Of a stretch of DNA of 64,000 nt, positions 53,417 through 63,084 are shown piece after piece. Position 1 is the stretch's first letter. Each line of letters starts with the position of its first letter. The translations under genes were made by a program, and so were the position numbers. A model generated the notes under the pieces. The model was given only the letters and a program-made list of their open reading frames with translations, made no database searches and was not told the origin of the DNA. Origin of the DNA: Microbulbifer variabilis ATCC 700307 (GTDB lineage Bacteria > Pseudomonadota > Gammaproteobacteria > Pseudomonadales > Cellvibrionaceae); NCBI RefSeq assembly GCF_000380565.1, contig NZ_AQYJ01000027.1, positions 372,001 to 436,000 on the forward strand. The letters are read 5' to 3'.

Positions 53417-54126
53417 TATTGTTATTTCTCCGAGATTCTATTTGTCCGGATGCCAGTCAGTGTTCTGGCAGGCCGGCCACTCCTGTGTCACCTCGTATTG
53501 GCAAAATAAATTTGCCAAACGGGTTAGCCAAAAAACTGCCAATCACGTGATCAATTAGTCAGTTTCACTAAAATTGGTACCAGAGTTTCAATCGGGCACA
53601 GGTATATAACGATATCGAAATCATTATCCTCAGTGAAAACCCAATAAAACTTGTGGCTTTTTGCGACAAATTTATAAGTTTTGAAAAAAAAGTCAGGTAT
53701 TGAGAAATTGTCTATTGAGGAAGTGTGCTGCAGTTCTCATTGAAAATGAGAGCGAAGAGAATATAAGAATTGTTATGAAAAAAATTAATACAATTTTCTG
53801 CTAGACAGGAAGTATCGTTATGTTTTTCGAAGTGGTTTTTTTCTTTAGCTAGCTTGAATTCTTAGACCTTTCATCAGAGGCAAATTAGCCCTGGGATTCA
53901 ACTAAGACGGTGATCCTATTTGATATCTTTAAGAATGAGACATTGCTCTCAGATTTTATTAATTCAGGGAAGGTTAAGTCTGTTTGGGCTCAGAAGGATG
54001 CTTTGAATGTTTGTGAAAGGTGCGCTTTAATTATTTATATTTTATTTTGAAAGGCTTTTATTTCTATCTCGGGTTTGATGTGTATAACCACTCTGAAGAC
54101 TAACAGTCTCACGTAGTTGATGTCGC
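53417..54126. other. AT-rich intergenic region upstream of the subtilase
   Basis: 710 bp without a supportable gene on either strand; strongly A+T-rich with many poly-A/T runs. It carries TTTTGCGACAAA (53659-53670), a 12-mer also found at 13514-13525 before the first AT-rich lipoprotein gene. No remnant of a mobile element was recognised. Confidence 0.5.
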
Positions 54127-54681
54127 TTACCGGGCTATATTATAGCTGGGAGTGTGCGCCCAAAGCCTCGCCGCCAATATGCCAAAGATGAAGCCAAATA
54201 GGTGTGACTCCCAGGAAATATAATTTCCTTTAGGCAGCAGGCCAATAATCATTCCCCCATAAAAAATCCCTATAAAGATGGACACAATTAATCGACTAAA
54301 CTGCCTGCTGATAAATCCAGCCATTAGCAAAAAACCGAAATAACCATAGATTATCGAACTTGCCCCCAGGTGGTTTCCGTCTCTTGCAAATAGCCAAACG
54401 GTAAGCCCGGTAGTAACTAAAATAGCGATTGTTATTTTCAGGTAGGTTTTAACTCCATATTGTAATACCAAAAAGCTAAATACGCACAGAGTTACTATGT
54501 TTGATAAAAAGTGCCACACACTTCCATGTAGCAGTGGAGCGGAAAAAATATGAGGTAGATGGCTGAGAGACCTTGGGACTAGGCCGAAATGATTTAGTGA
54601 TCGCCCCGTAATTATATTGATAATTTCAATAGTGGCTAATACAAAAAAAATTGCTCCAGCCCATTTAAAACTTTTACGCAT
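54127..54681 (-). CDS. Rhomboid-family intramembrane serine protease
   Basis: 184 residues with six membrane helices. HGSVWHFLSN (His-57/Asn-61) matches the oxyanion HxxxN motif; the active-site motif reads HLGASSIIYG with Ser-108 expected as nucleophile, where the more usual GxSG has Ser instead of the final Gly; the catalytic His would be His-160 in ESHLFGFIFG. A GlpG/bacterial-type minimal rhomboid cutting other membrane proteins. A+T-rich; isolated between the AT-rich gap and yicC, so perhaps acquired. Confidence 0.82.
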   Translation of the reverse strand: MRKSFKWAGAIFFVLATIEIINIITGRSLNHFGLVPRSLSHLPHIFSAPLLHGSVWHFLSNIVTLCVFSFLVLQYGVKTYLKITIAILVTTGLTVWLFARDGNHLGASSIIYGYFGFLLMAGFISRQFSRLIVSIFIGIFYGGMIIGLLPKGNYISWESHLFGFIFGILAARLWAHTPSYNIAR

Positions 54682-54782
54682 AAATTTTAATTTTTAACGT
54701 GGGGAAGACTAAAAAGAATAGTTCTGTCGAAGGTGGGAGAATATAGAGCCTTCACTTTAGTTGTAAAAGCCCTATGGTTTTC

Positions 54783-55670
54783 CTACTCAATATTCTGTAC
54801 TTGCTCACGCATCTGCTCGATTAATACTTTCAGTTCTACAGCTGCTTGAGTGGTGTCAGTCACAATGGACTTTGATGAAAGAGTGTTGGCTTCCCGGTTA
54901 AACTCCTGCATCAGGAAATCAAGGCGTCGGCCAATTGCGCCACCGCCGGCGAGCACGCGGCGGGTTTCTGCAGTATGGGCACTCAGACGGTCCAGCTCTT
55001 CATCAACATCGGCTTTTTGAGCCAGTAGCACTATCTCTTGCTCAAGACGCTCCTTATCCAGGTCCACAGAAAGCTCTTCCAGGCGGCTGCGTAGCTTTTC
55101 CCGTTGGGCTTCCAGTATTTGTGGGAGCAGTTCGCGAACATTAGCCACCTGCTCTTCAATTCCTTTGAGACGGGCTTCAATAAACTTTGCCAGCTCTGCG
55201 CCCTCGCGTTCGCGATTTGCGCGTAACTGCTGCAACGCCTCGTGAAATGCCTTCAGGATAGTTGCTGACTGCTGCTCGGTATCGGCTTCCGGCTCGCTGA
55301 TCACTCCGGGCCACTGTAATAGCTGCAGAGGATTTAATGGCTGTATCTCTTCACCTGCAGCCACTTGTTTGGCGGCCTGAATTAATGCCTGTGCTAGGGG
55401 CTGGTTTATTTCGAGGCCGCTACTCTCCACACCGTTAGGTTTGATGGTCAGGGTGAGTTCAAGCTTTCCGCGGGACAGGGTTTTGCGTAGAGTGTCACGT
55501 AACTGGGCCTCTAAAGGACGTCCAACCTCTGGCAGACGAAAATGGGGCTCTAGGTAGCGATGATTAACCGAGCGCAGTTCCCAGATAGTGGTCCCTGTAG
55601 CGTAAGTGCCTTCGGCGCGGCCGAAAGCAGTCATGCTCCGCACTTTGTTTTGTTCCCGGTTATTGGCCAT
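54783..55670 (-). CDS. yicC: YicC-family endoribonuclease-like protein
   Basis: 295 residues. RSMTAFGRAEG and WELRSVNHRYLEPHFRLPE at the start and the C-terminal GRRLDFLMQEFNREANTLSSKS string define YicC. E. coli YicC promotes turnover of certain small RNAs. ATG at 55670 with GGGGA upstream. Divergent from rph as in many gammaproteobacteria. Confidence 0.94.
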   Translation of the reverse strand: MANNREQNKVRSMTAFGRAEGTYATGTTIWELRSVNHRYLEPHFRLPEVGRPLEAQLRDTLRKTLSRGKLELTLTIKPNGVESSGLEINQPLAQALIQAAKQVAAGEEIQPLNPLQLLQWPGVISEPEADTEQQSATILKAFHEALQQLRANREREGAELAKFIEARLKGIEEQVANVRELLPQILEAQREKLRSRLEELSVDLDKERLEQEIVLLAQKADVDEELDRLSAHTAETRRVLAGGGAIGRRLDFLMQEFNREANTLSSKSIVTDTTQAAVELKVLIEQMREQVQNIE

Positions 55671-55780
55671 TGCTGATCCCCTGCAGGCGTATTTATCGGC
55701 CCGGCATCATAGCACAGCGTTCGGACAGGCATGCTGGGGTATATAATGCTGGGCTTTCATATAATTTTCTGAGGTGAGCT

Positions 55781-56500
55781 ATGCAGCGTCCCAGCGGCCG
55801 CGCAGCGGCGCAATTGCGCCAGATTCAAATAACCCGTAACTACACCCGTCACGCTGAGGGCTCTGTTTTGGTAGAGTTCGGCGATACACAAGTTTTGTGT
55901 AACGCATCGGTGTCGAGTGAAGTGCCGCGGTTTTTGCGTGGTCAAGGTAGTGGTTGGATTACCGCTGAGTATGGGATGCTGCCGCGTTCCACCGACTCGC
56001 GTATGCCGCGCGAAGCGGCCAAGGGCAAGCAGAGTGGCCGCACTGTTGAGATCCAGCGCTTGATAGGCCGCTCTTTACGCGCAGCGGTAGATTTGGAAAA
56101 GCTAGGTGAAAACCAGATCACCTTGGATTGCGATGTTATTCAGGCCGATGGCGGTACGCGAACGGCCGCTATTACTGGCGCCTGTGTGGCCTTGGTGGAC
56201 GCCCTGCGCTATATGCAGCGAGAAAAAATCCTTACCGAGGATCCATTGCTCAACTTGGTCGCTGCGGTTTCTGTTGGTATCTATGATGGCGAGGCAGTAC
56301 TCGACCTGGATTACCCGGAGGATAGTGCGGCTGATACCGATATGAATCTGGTGATGGCAGCAGATGGTGGCATGATTGAAGTTCAGGGTACAGCAGAGGG
56401 CAAGCCTTTCACTGAGAAGCAGTTCGCACAGCTGCTGGGGCTTGGCAAGGCAGGTATTGGTGAACTGATTGCACTCCAACAGGAGGCGCTAAATCAGTAG
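55781..56500 (+). CDS. rph: Ribonuclease PH
   Basis: 239 residues. Phosphorolytic 3'-5' exoribonuclease that trims tRNA 3' ends. Start [40 protein letters not shown], RNase PH core [16 protein letters not shown], and [23 protein letters not shown] are diagnostic, as are Arg-rich [12 protein letters not shown] residues. GAGGTGA precedes the ATG. Convergent with crc; an unusual long hairpin separates them. Confidence 0.97.
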   Translation: MQRPSGRAAAQLRQIQITRNYTRHAEGSVLVEFGDTQVLCNASVSSEVPRFLRGQGSGWITAEYGMLPRSTDSRMPREAAKGKQSGRTVEIQRLIGRSLRAAVDLEKLGENQITLDCDVIQADGGTRTAAITGACVALVDALRYMQREKILTEDPLLNLVAAVSVGIYDGEAVLDLDYPEDSAADTDMNLVMAADGGMIEVQGTAEGKPFTEKQFAQLLGLGKAGIGELIALQQEALNQ

Positions 56501-56551
56501 CAACCGGTAACTGATGGCGAGTCCTGTATGTCGCCAACAAGTAAGCTGATC

Positions 56552-56581
56552 TATGAAGCCTGGACGAATCCAGGCTTCATA
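56552..56581. terminator. Strong 13-bp hairpin between rph and crc
   Basis: TATGAAGCCTGGA / TCCAGGCTTCATA, perfect 13-bp stem with a CGAA loop on the + strand (TTCG on the minus strand). It lies 51 bp after rph and a few bases after the crc stop on the other strand. No T-run on either side. Confidence 0.65.
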
Positions 56582-56585
56582 GCAT

Positions 56586-57353
56586 TCACACTTCAATGTC
56601 GTAATCCATCATCACTGGAAGGTGACTGGAAAATTTAACGTTCTTGTTGATAGCCCCATATTCGATACGGTTTTTCAAGCCATGCGACACGATTTGCATG
56701 TCGGTGCGCCAGCCATCGCCCTCGCCCACGGCGCCGCTCGGCCACCAGGAAAATTCATCGGTGTCCTTGACTACGCGGCGGAAGGCATCGACATAGCCAA
56801 TCTCATTGAACAGTTGGTCCAGCCAGCGCTGCTCGTGGCGCATAAACCCGGGGCTATCCTGGTGATCTTGCCAGTTCTGCACATCGGCCCGGCGGTGGGC
56901 CATGCCCCAGTTGCCACAGAAAATAAAATCGCGGCGTTTGCGGCTGATCTTATGCAAATGCGCCTGCATATCGTCGAAGAACTGGACCTTTTTCTCCAGT
57001 GATGCTTCATCCGTTGCCACTGGAGCAAGCAGGGAGCCAACACTCAGGCGTTCGAAGTCTGCTTGCAAATAACGTCCGTACATATCTTCGCCATTGGCAA
57101 AGCCCATTCCAAAAATAATCGCCTTGGGCTGGTTGCGCGTATAGATCGCCACACCATTTTCATGGGGTGTGCCCGAGTCGAAAAAATAGCTGTAATAGCC
57201 GTCGGGGTGGAATATGGGGTGGTCAAGCTCTGGCTCCAGGGAGCGCAGGTCCTGAAGGCAGATAATGTCTGCGTCCTGCTCAGCCAACCAATCGTAGAGA
57301 CCGCGTTGTGCGGCCTGATGAATGCCGTCTACAGACAAGCTCACTATTCGCAT
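56586..57353 (-). CDS. crc: Catabolite repression control protein Crc
   Basis: 255 residues of the exonuclease III fold, but lacking nuclease residues: the opening SVDGI replaces NVNG, LQDLRS replaces the catalytic LQET, and CGNWGMAH replaces GDFNVAP, closely as in Pseudomonas Crc; a SSHLPVMMDYD tail keeps the His. Crc co-operates with Hfq to block translation of catabolic mRNAs. Position between pyrE and rph matches Pseudomonas. The catalytic losses are visible; the regulatory role is inferred from the family. Confidence 0.93.
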   Translation of the reverse strand: MRIVSLSVDGIHQAAQRGLYDWLAEQDADIICLQDLRSLEPELDHPIFHPDGYYSYFFDSGTPHENGVAIYTRNQPKAIIFGMGFANGEDMYGRYLQADFERLSVGSLLAPVATDEASLEKKVQFFDDMQAHLHKISRKRRDFIFCGNWGMAHRRADVQNWQDHQDSPGFMRHEQRWLDQLFNEIGYVDAFRRVVKDTDEFSWWPSGAVGEGDGWRTDMQIVSHGLKNRIEYGAINKNVKFSSHLPVMMDYDIEV

Positions 57354-57467
57354 TATTAGCCCCTTACCAGCGGACTGTGTATCATTAGAAACATTATTTG
57401 CATGCCTATCCCCGGGATTGCTTCGGGGAGGTCTCCCTTCACCTTAGCCAATAGTTAACAATTTTCC

Positions 57468-58121
57468 ATGCAGCAATATCAGCGCGATTTTATCCAATTG
57501 GCCCTGGATCATCAGGTGTTGTGTTTTGGCGACTTCACCTTGAAATCAGGCCGTCAGAGCCCCTACTTCTTCAATGCCGGCCGATTCCACACCGGTGCCG
57601 CACTGGCAGCACTCGGACAGGCCTACGCCGAAGCGATTATCGCATCGGGAGTGGAGTTTGATGTCATTTTCGGACCGGCTTACAAGGGCATTCCGCTGGG
57701 TGCGGTGACTGCCGTGGCATTGGCCCAGAAAGGCATTGATAAACCTTTTTGCTACAACCGCAAAGAGGCCAAGGATCACGGCGAAGGCGGAACCTTAGTG
57801 GGTGCGCCGCTTAATGGCAAGGTTTTGATTATCGATGATGTGATTACTGCGGGCACCGCGGTGCGTGAAGTCATGCAGATTATCGAGTCTCATGGTGCTG
57901 AACCGGCGGGTGTAGTGATTGGTTTGAACCGTCAGGAAAAAGCCGGTGAGGATTGTGAATTCTCCGCTATTCAGAAAGTAGAGAGACAGTACAATATTCC
58001 AGTGATCAGCATTGTCCAGTTGGATAATGTGATCAGCTTTCTCGAGCAGGAATCGCAGGACGGCGAGACCCTGCAAAAAATTGTGGACTACCGGCAACGT
58101 TATGGGGTTTCAGGTCAATAA
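57468..58121 (+). CDS. pyrE: Orotate phosphoribosyltransferase PyrE
   Basis: 217 residues. [52 protein letters not shown] and the PRPP loop [16 protein letters not shown] are diagnostic. Forms OMP from orotate and PRPP in pyrimidine synthesis. Divergent from crc with 115 bp between; no obvious pyrimidine attenuator was found. Followed at 46 bp by a DUF4124 gene. Confidence 0.98.
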   Translation: MQQYQRDFIQLALDHQVLCFGDFTLKSGRQSPYFFNAGRFHTGAALAALGQAYAEAIIASGVEFDVIFGPAYKGIPLGAVTAVALAQKGIDKPFCYNRKEAKDHGEGGTLVGAPLNGKVLIIDDVITAGTAVREVMQIIESHGAEPAGVVIGLNRQEKAGEDCEFSAIQKVERQYNIPVISIVQLDNVISFLEQESQDGETLQKIVDYRQRYGVSGQ

Positions 58122-58167
58122 ATAGGCCTTTTCCTGCAGCGGGCCGCACTGTTTAGTGAGAAGAGCG

Positions 58168-58773
58168 ATGCCAATCGCCCCTATTGCACGTTTACTGGTT
58201 CCAGGCCTTTTACTGCTCTCCATCCTGGCAAATGCCGCAGGCGGAGCCAGGGGGCAGGTACTTTATCGCTACACTGATAATCAGGGCATTTTGGTGCTCA
58301 ATGAGAGCGTGCCTCCTGAATATGTGGCTGGGGGCTATGAGATCCTCAGTCACTCCGGTCGAGTATTGGAGGTGGTGCCGCCGCAATTGAGCCCAGAGGA
58401 GTATGAGGTTCAACGTCAGCAGGAGGTTCAGAAAGAAGCTGATCGCAAACTGCTCAAGCGTTACAACAGTGTTGCCGATATTGAGAGTGCGCGTAAACGC
58501 AAGTTGGCAATTGTCGAGCAGGACATGGCGATTATGCGCTCGAATATCAATAGCCTCGGTCTACAGATTGCTCAGGAAGAAGCGAGCGCGGCACGTACCC
58601 AGCGCGGTGGTCGCGAGGTGGCCCCGGAACTGCTGCAGCGTATTGCCGACCTGCAAAAAGAGGTTTCAGTGTTGCGTGAGCGGCTCAGCCGGCGCGCTGA
58701 TGAGGCCGTCTCTATCAATGATGAGTTTGATAAAGCTGCTGCGCGCTATGCTGAGCTTATGGCTAAACACTAA
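58168..58773 (+). CDS. DUF4124 domain-containing exported protein
   Basis: 201 residues. Signal peptide (MPIAPIARLLVPGLLLLSILANAAGG), then the DUF4124 beta-hairpin VLYRYTDNQGILVLNESVPPEY, and a long alpha-helical region (PEEYEVQRQQEVQKEADRKLLKRY; later IADLQKEVSVLRERLSRRADEAVS) predicted coiled coil. DUF4124 proteins are periplasmic or envelope proteins of unknown role. The ATG at 58168 follows GAGAAGAG; GTG at 58156 is the alternative. A GAGGATAA/TTATCCTC inverted repeat follows the stop. Confidence 0.88.
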   Translation: MPIAPIARLLVPGLLLLSILANAAGGARGQVLYRYTDNQGILVLNESVPPEYVAGGYEILSHSGRVLEVVPPQLSPEEYEVQRQQEVQKEADRKLLKRYNSVADIESARKRKLAIVEQDMAIMRSNINSLGLQIAQEEASAARTQRGGREVAPELLQRIADLQKEVSVLRERLSRRADEAVSINDEFDKAAARYAELMAKH

Positions 58774-58873
58774 ATGAAGCCGAATTCGCGAGGATAATTG
58801 CTCAGTGAGTTTTATCCTCAGGCTCCAACCGGCGTCATTTTTCTAAATTATTCCGTGGCTTGGCTGCAGCTAT

Positions 58874-59482
58874 TTAGCGAGCTGCAGCCACTGTCTCACG
58901 GAAAAACCCCGAGGTTAAGACCGGCCATTGCTCAGCCCAGTATTCTGTAGGCTTGCGCTTGAAGCCGCTGCGTACGTATTGCACGATACGGCCTTCGGCA
59001 CTGGCCAGTAACAGATTGGCGGCCCCGCCCAGGGGCAGAGTTGGGCGGAGGTGTTCGCGAAGCTCTGCCTCGCGCAGAATTTGCCGGATCTGGGTCTCCA
59101 GGCGATCGAATAGCTGCAGGATACGCCCGTGTAATCGCTCAGTTTCGCCTGTCAGTGCATCGCCAGTGAGGAGGCGGGTTATACCCGGATTGCGCTCACA
59201 GAAAGCCAGAAGAAGGTGCAGAATTTTCTGGCAACGGTTCAGGGCTGAGGGCTCCTCCTGCAAAATCATTGCAATGCGTGTGAAAACTGTCTCCTCGATA
59301 AATTCGATAAGACCTTCAAACATTTTTGATTTACTTGGGAAATGGCGATAAAGCGCCGCTTCTGAGAAGCCGACTTCCTTGGCCAGGGCTGCAGTTGTAA
59401 TACGTGCGCCGGGACTGGCTTCCAGCATATGTGCCAGAGCTTCCAGGATCTGTTGACGCCGATTGATTTTTTCGCTGCTCAT
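58874..59482 (-). CDS. slmA: Nucleoid occlusion factor SlmA
   Basis: 202 residues, TetR-type. [55 protein letters not shown] is the DNA-binding [19 protein letters not shown] and [27 protein letters not shown] are SlmA strings. Binds SlmA-binding sites on the chromosome and blocks FtsZ assembly over the nucleoid. Converges with DUF4124; argB follows downstream on the same strand in reverse order. Confidence 0.95.
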   Translation of the reverse strand: MSSEKINRRQQILEALAHMLEASPGARITTAALAKEVGFSEAALYRHFPSKSKMFEGLIEFIEETVFTRIAMILQEEPSALNRCQKILHLLLAFCERNPGITRLLTGDALTGETERLHGRILQLFDRLETQIRQILREAELREHLRPTLPLGGAANLLLASAEGRIVQYVRSGFKRKPTEYWAEQWPVLTSGFFRETVAAAR

Positions 59483-59609
59483 TGACTGCCTTTAGTCCGC
59501 TTGGGGAGCGGACGGTGGTTTTTGCTCTTGTTGCCTTAATATTGCGGCGGCGGAATCCTACCGATTCGCTCGGCTGTCTTCAATTGCCAAGGACGATTGT
59601 GTGTCCGCT

Positions 59610-60654
<1,045 letters not shown>

Positions 60655-60680
60655 AGTATATTCAGGTCAATTTATACTCG

Positions 60681-63062
60681 TCAGTCGAGAAGCTGCCAGT
60701 TAGGCACGGTAATAGTGGGATCGATTTTTTTGAGCTGATCCATAACCTGTTTGCGAATACGTTCTAGAGCCTCTTCATTTTCAGCTTCAAAACGAAGGGT
60801 TAAAACGCTAGTAGTATTGGAGGCCCGCACCAGTCCCCAGCCATCGTTGAACTCTATTCGCAAGCCATCGATAGTATTGACGTCCGCACCGGTAAAGCCC
60901 CCTTGCTCGCGTAACTTTTCAATCAGGGCAAATTTTTCCTGCTCCGCCACAGGTAACAGGATTTCTGGGGTACTTTGCATTTTGGGTAGGGTGTCCAGCA
61001 ACTCGTCGAGGCTCTGTTCACGTAGTGCCATAATTTCCAGGATGCGCGCAGCCGCGTAAATACCATCATCAAAGCCAAACCAACGATCCTTGATGAAAAT
61101 ATGCCCGGATAATTCGCCACCAAGAATGGCTTTGGTTTCCAGCATTTTGGTTTTCATCGGGGCATGGCCTGTTTTCCACATTACCGGTCGGCCTCCATAT
61201 TGGCTGACCAATTGCGCCAGGCTGCGACTGCTTTTCACATCAAAGACAATGCTTTCACCGGGGTGCCTGCCGAGAATATCCCTGGCTAACAACATAACCA
61301 GTTGGTCGGCCCAGGCGATACGTCCACTGCTGGATACCAGGGTAACCCGATCGCCGTCGCCATCGAGAGCCACGCCCAAGTCCGCTCCGGCCTCAGCGAC
61401 TTTATCTATCAGAGCCTGGAGGTTTTCCGGGCGCGAAGGATCTGGCGGGTGGTTGGGGAAGTTCCCATCCACTTCGCAGAATATTGGTGTTACTGCACAG
61501 CCCAGTTGCTCGAACAGGCGCGGGGCCAGTAGGGAAGTAGCGCCGTTGCCCGCGTCCACTACTAGGTGAGGCTGCCCGGCGAGCGCTACATTGTTGAAGA
61601 TCTCATCGATATACTTGTCTTTGATATCCTGCTCGCGGTTACTGCCTTCTCCATCCTTGAAAGGGCCCTTTTTCATTAGCTGGTAAAGCCCCTGGAGCTT
61701 CTCCTCGGCCAGAGGGCGGCCCTTGAGTATAATCTTGAATCCATTGTATTCGGCGGGGTTGTGGCTGGCGGTTACTATAACTCCACTGGTGGTGTTCTTG
61801 CCTTTTGCGCAAGCGTAATAGAGTAAAGGTGATGGGACCAAGCCCAGGTCAACACTGTTACAGCCGGTATCGAGAATACCTTCCATCAGACAATTACTGA
61901 GCAGTTCACTGCTATTTCGGCCATCGCGTCCCACAAGCAGAATATGCTCCCCTGCGTGTAGGGCTAGGGTACCGAGAGCGCGCCCAAGCTGGTATGCGAA
62001 AGGCTCGTTGATCTCATCGCCGGCAATACCGCGAATGTCGTATGCGCGAAATACGTGCGCGGGAAACTCGGTGCCCAGAGAGGAGTGCGGCTTGTTCACT
62101 TCTTTAGGGGTATTTTCTGCATGGCTTTGCTCGGTGGCCTGTGGAGCGATACTGGGGGCCGCGGCCAGGCTCTGGGGCAGGGAACCATCCTGCTGTGGGG
62201 CCTCACCCTCTATTTCTCCAAGTTTACTCGTCCTCTCGCTGTCTTTTGTGTTTCTTTGGCTGCGTTCCCAGGGAGCGCGAGTGTCTTGTGGAAGAAAGCG
62301 TATCAATAGCAGCAGTGTAACCAGCAGGCCGGCACCGGCACCGAGATAAATCCAAAGCGTCGACAGGCTGTATTGTTCGGTGAATGTAGTGGAAGGGCTA
62401 AATTTCACATGCAGATAGCTTCCCTGAATATCCACAGTGGAGGTATAGCTCCCACCCTGCCCGCTGCTCCATAGAGTTTGTGCAGCCCCATCGGGAAATT
62501 TCTGGGTGAGCTGAATTTGTCCCTGACCCTTATCAAGGTCATCCAGAGTGCTTTCTATTACGGTAAAGGGTTGGCTTACCAGCAGTTGCTCGCTACTTAG
62601 GTTGATGACGTTGTGTAATTGCCAGCTGTTATCGGAGCCTGTGCGCAGTATTTCCAGGGGTTGCTGTGCGTCCAATCGGGTTCGTTTGAGCAGATCTACC
62701 AGGGCGAAATTGAGACTCGGGTCTGAGCCGGCTCCGACCTGAATCTGCGCGCTGCTAAATACCTGTACCCTCGATTGCTCTGGCAGTTCGGCAGTATTGA
62801 GAAGAGTGGCAGCCGGCGTCTGTAACGCACTGATTTTTTGCAGGCGCCGAGAACGCTCGATCAGTTGCTGTTGAATTACCTGAGCTAATGTTTCTCCCTG
62901 TTTTTCAGCCGCTTTGGCCACCTGGGAACGGTTATGGGGTTTGACCAGATGTTCAATGATTAAATAGGCTCCACAGAGCCAGGCTACAGCGGCCAGTAGG
63001 GAAGGTAGTAGTAGTCCTTTGTGCAATGCTGAATTGCGTTGACTGTTGTTCTTGGAAACCAC
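60681..63062 (-). CDS. algC: Phosphomannomutase/phosphoglucomutase AlgC with N-terminal membrane extension
   Basis: 793 residues. The C-terminal 460 are the AlgC enzyme: FPAHVFRAYDIRG, phosphoserine loop TASHNP (Ser-433), metal loop DGDGDR (about 565), sugar loop GELSGHIFI, and the phosphate-binding end RASNTTSVL. The first about 330 form a membrane helix (about 20-40), an extracytoplasmic-type domain, a second helix (about 250-275) and a charged linker. P. aeruginosa AlgC also has this long form in newer annotation. It interconverts mannose/glucose 6- and 1-phosphates for LPS, alginate and exopolysaccharide. GTG at 63062 chosen (AGGA upstream); TTG at 63107 overlaps coaBC. dut, which lies here in Pseudomonas, is absent. 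Confidence 0.93.
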   Translation of the reverse strand: MVSKNNSQRNSALHKGLLLPSLLAAVAWLCGAYLIIEHLVKPHNRSQVAKAAEKQGETLAQVIQQQLIERSRRLQKISALQTPAATLLNTAELPEQSRVQVFSSAQIQVGAGSDPSLNFALVDLLKRTRLDAQQPLEILRTGSDNSWQLHNVINLSSEQLLVSQPFTVIESTLDDLDKGQGQIQLTQKFPDGAAQTLWSSGQGGSYTSTVDIQGSYLHVKFSPSTTFTEQYSLSTLWIYLGAGAGLLVTLLLLIRFLPQDTRAPWERSQRNTKDSERTSKLGEIEGEAPQQDGSLPQSLAAAPSIAPQATEQSHAENTPKEVNKPHSSLGTEFPAHVFRAYDIRGIAGDEINEPFAYQLGRALGTLALHAGEHILLVGRDGRNSSELLSNCLMEGILDTGCNSVDLGLVPSPLLYYACAKGKNTTSGVIVTASHNPAEYNGFKIILKGRPLAEEKLQGLYQLMKKGPFKDGEGSNREQDIKDKYIDEIFNNVALAGQPHLVVDAGNGATSLLAPRLFEQLGCAVTPIFCEVDGNFPNHPPDPSRPENLQALIDKVAEAGADLGVALDGDGDRVTLVSSSGRIAWADQLVMLLARDILGRHPGESIVFDVKSSRSLAQLVSQYGGRPVMWKTGHAPMKTKMLETKAILGGELSGHIFIKDRWFGFDDGIYAAARILEIMALREQSLDELLDTLPKMQSTPEILLPVAEQEKFALIEKLREQGGFTGADVNTIDGLRIEFNDGWGLVRASNTTSVLTLRFEAENEEALERIRKQVMDQLKKIDPTITVPNWQLLD

Positions 63063-63084
63063 AGATATTCCTGTCCGAGATTTT

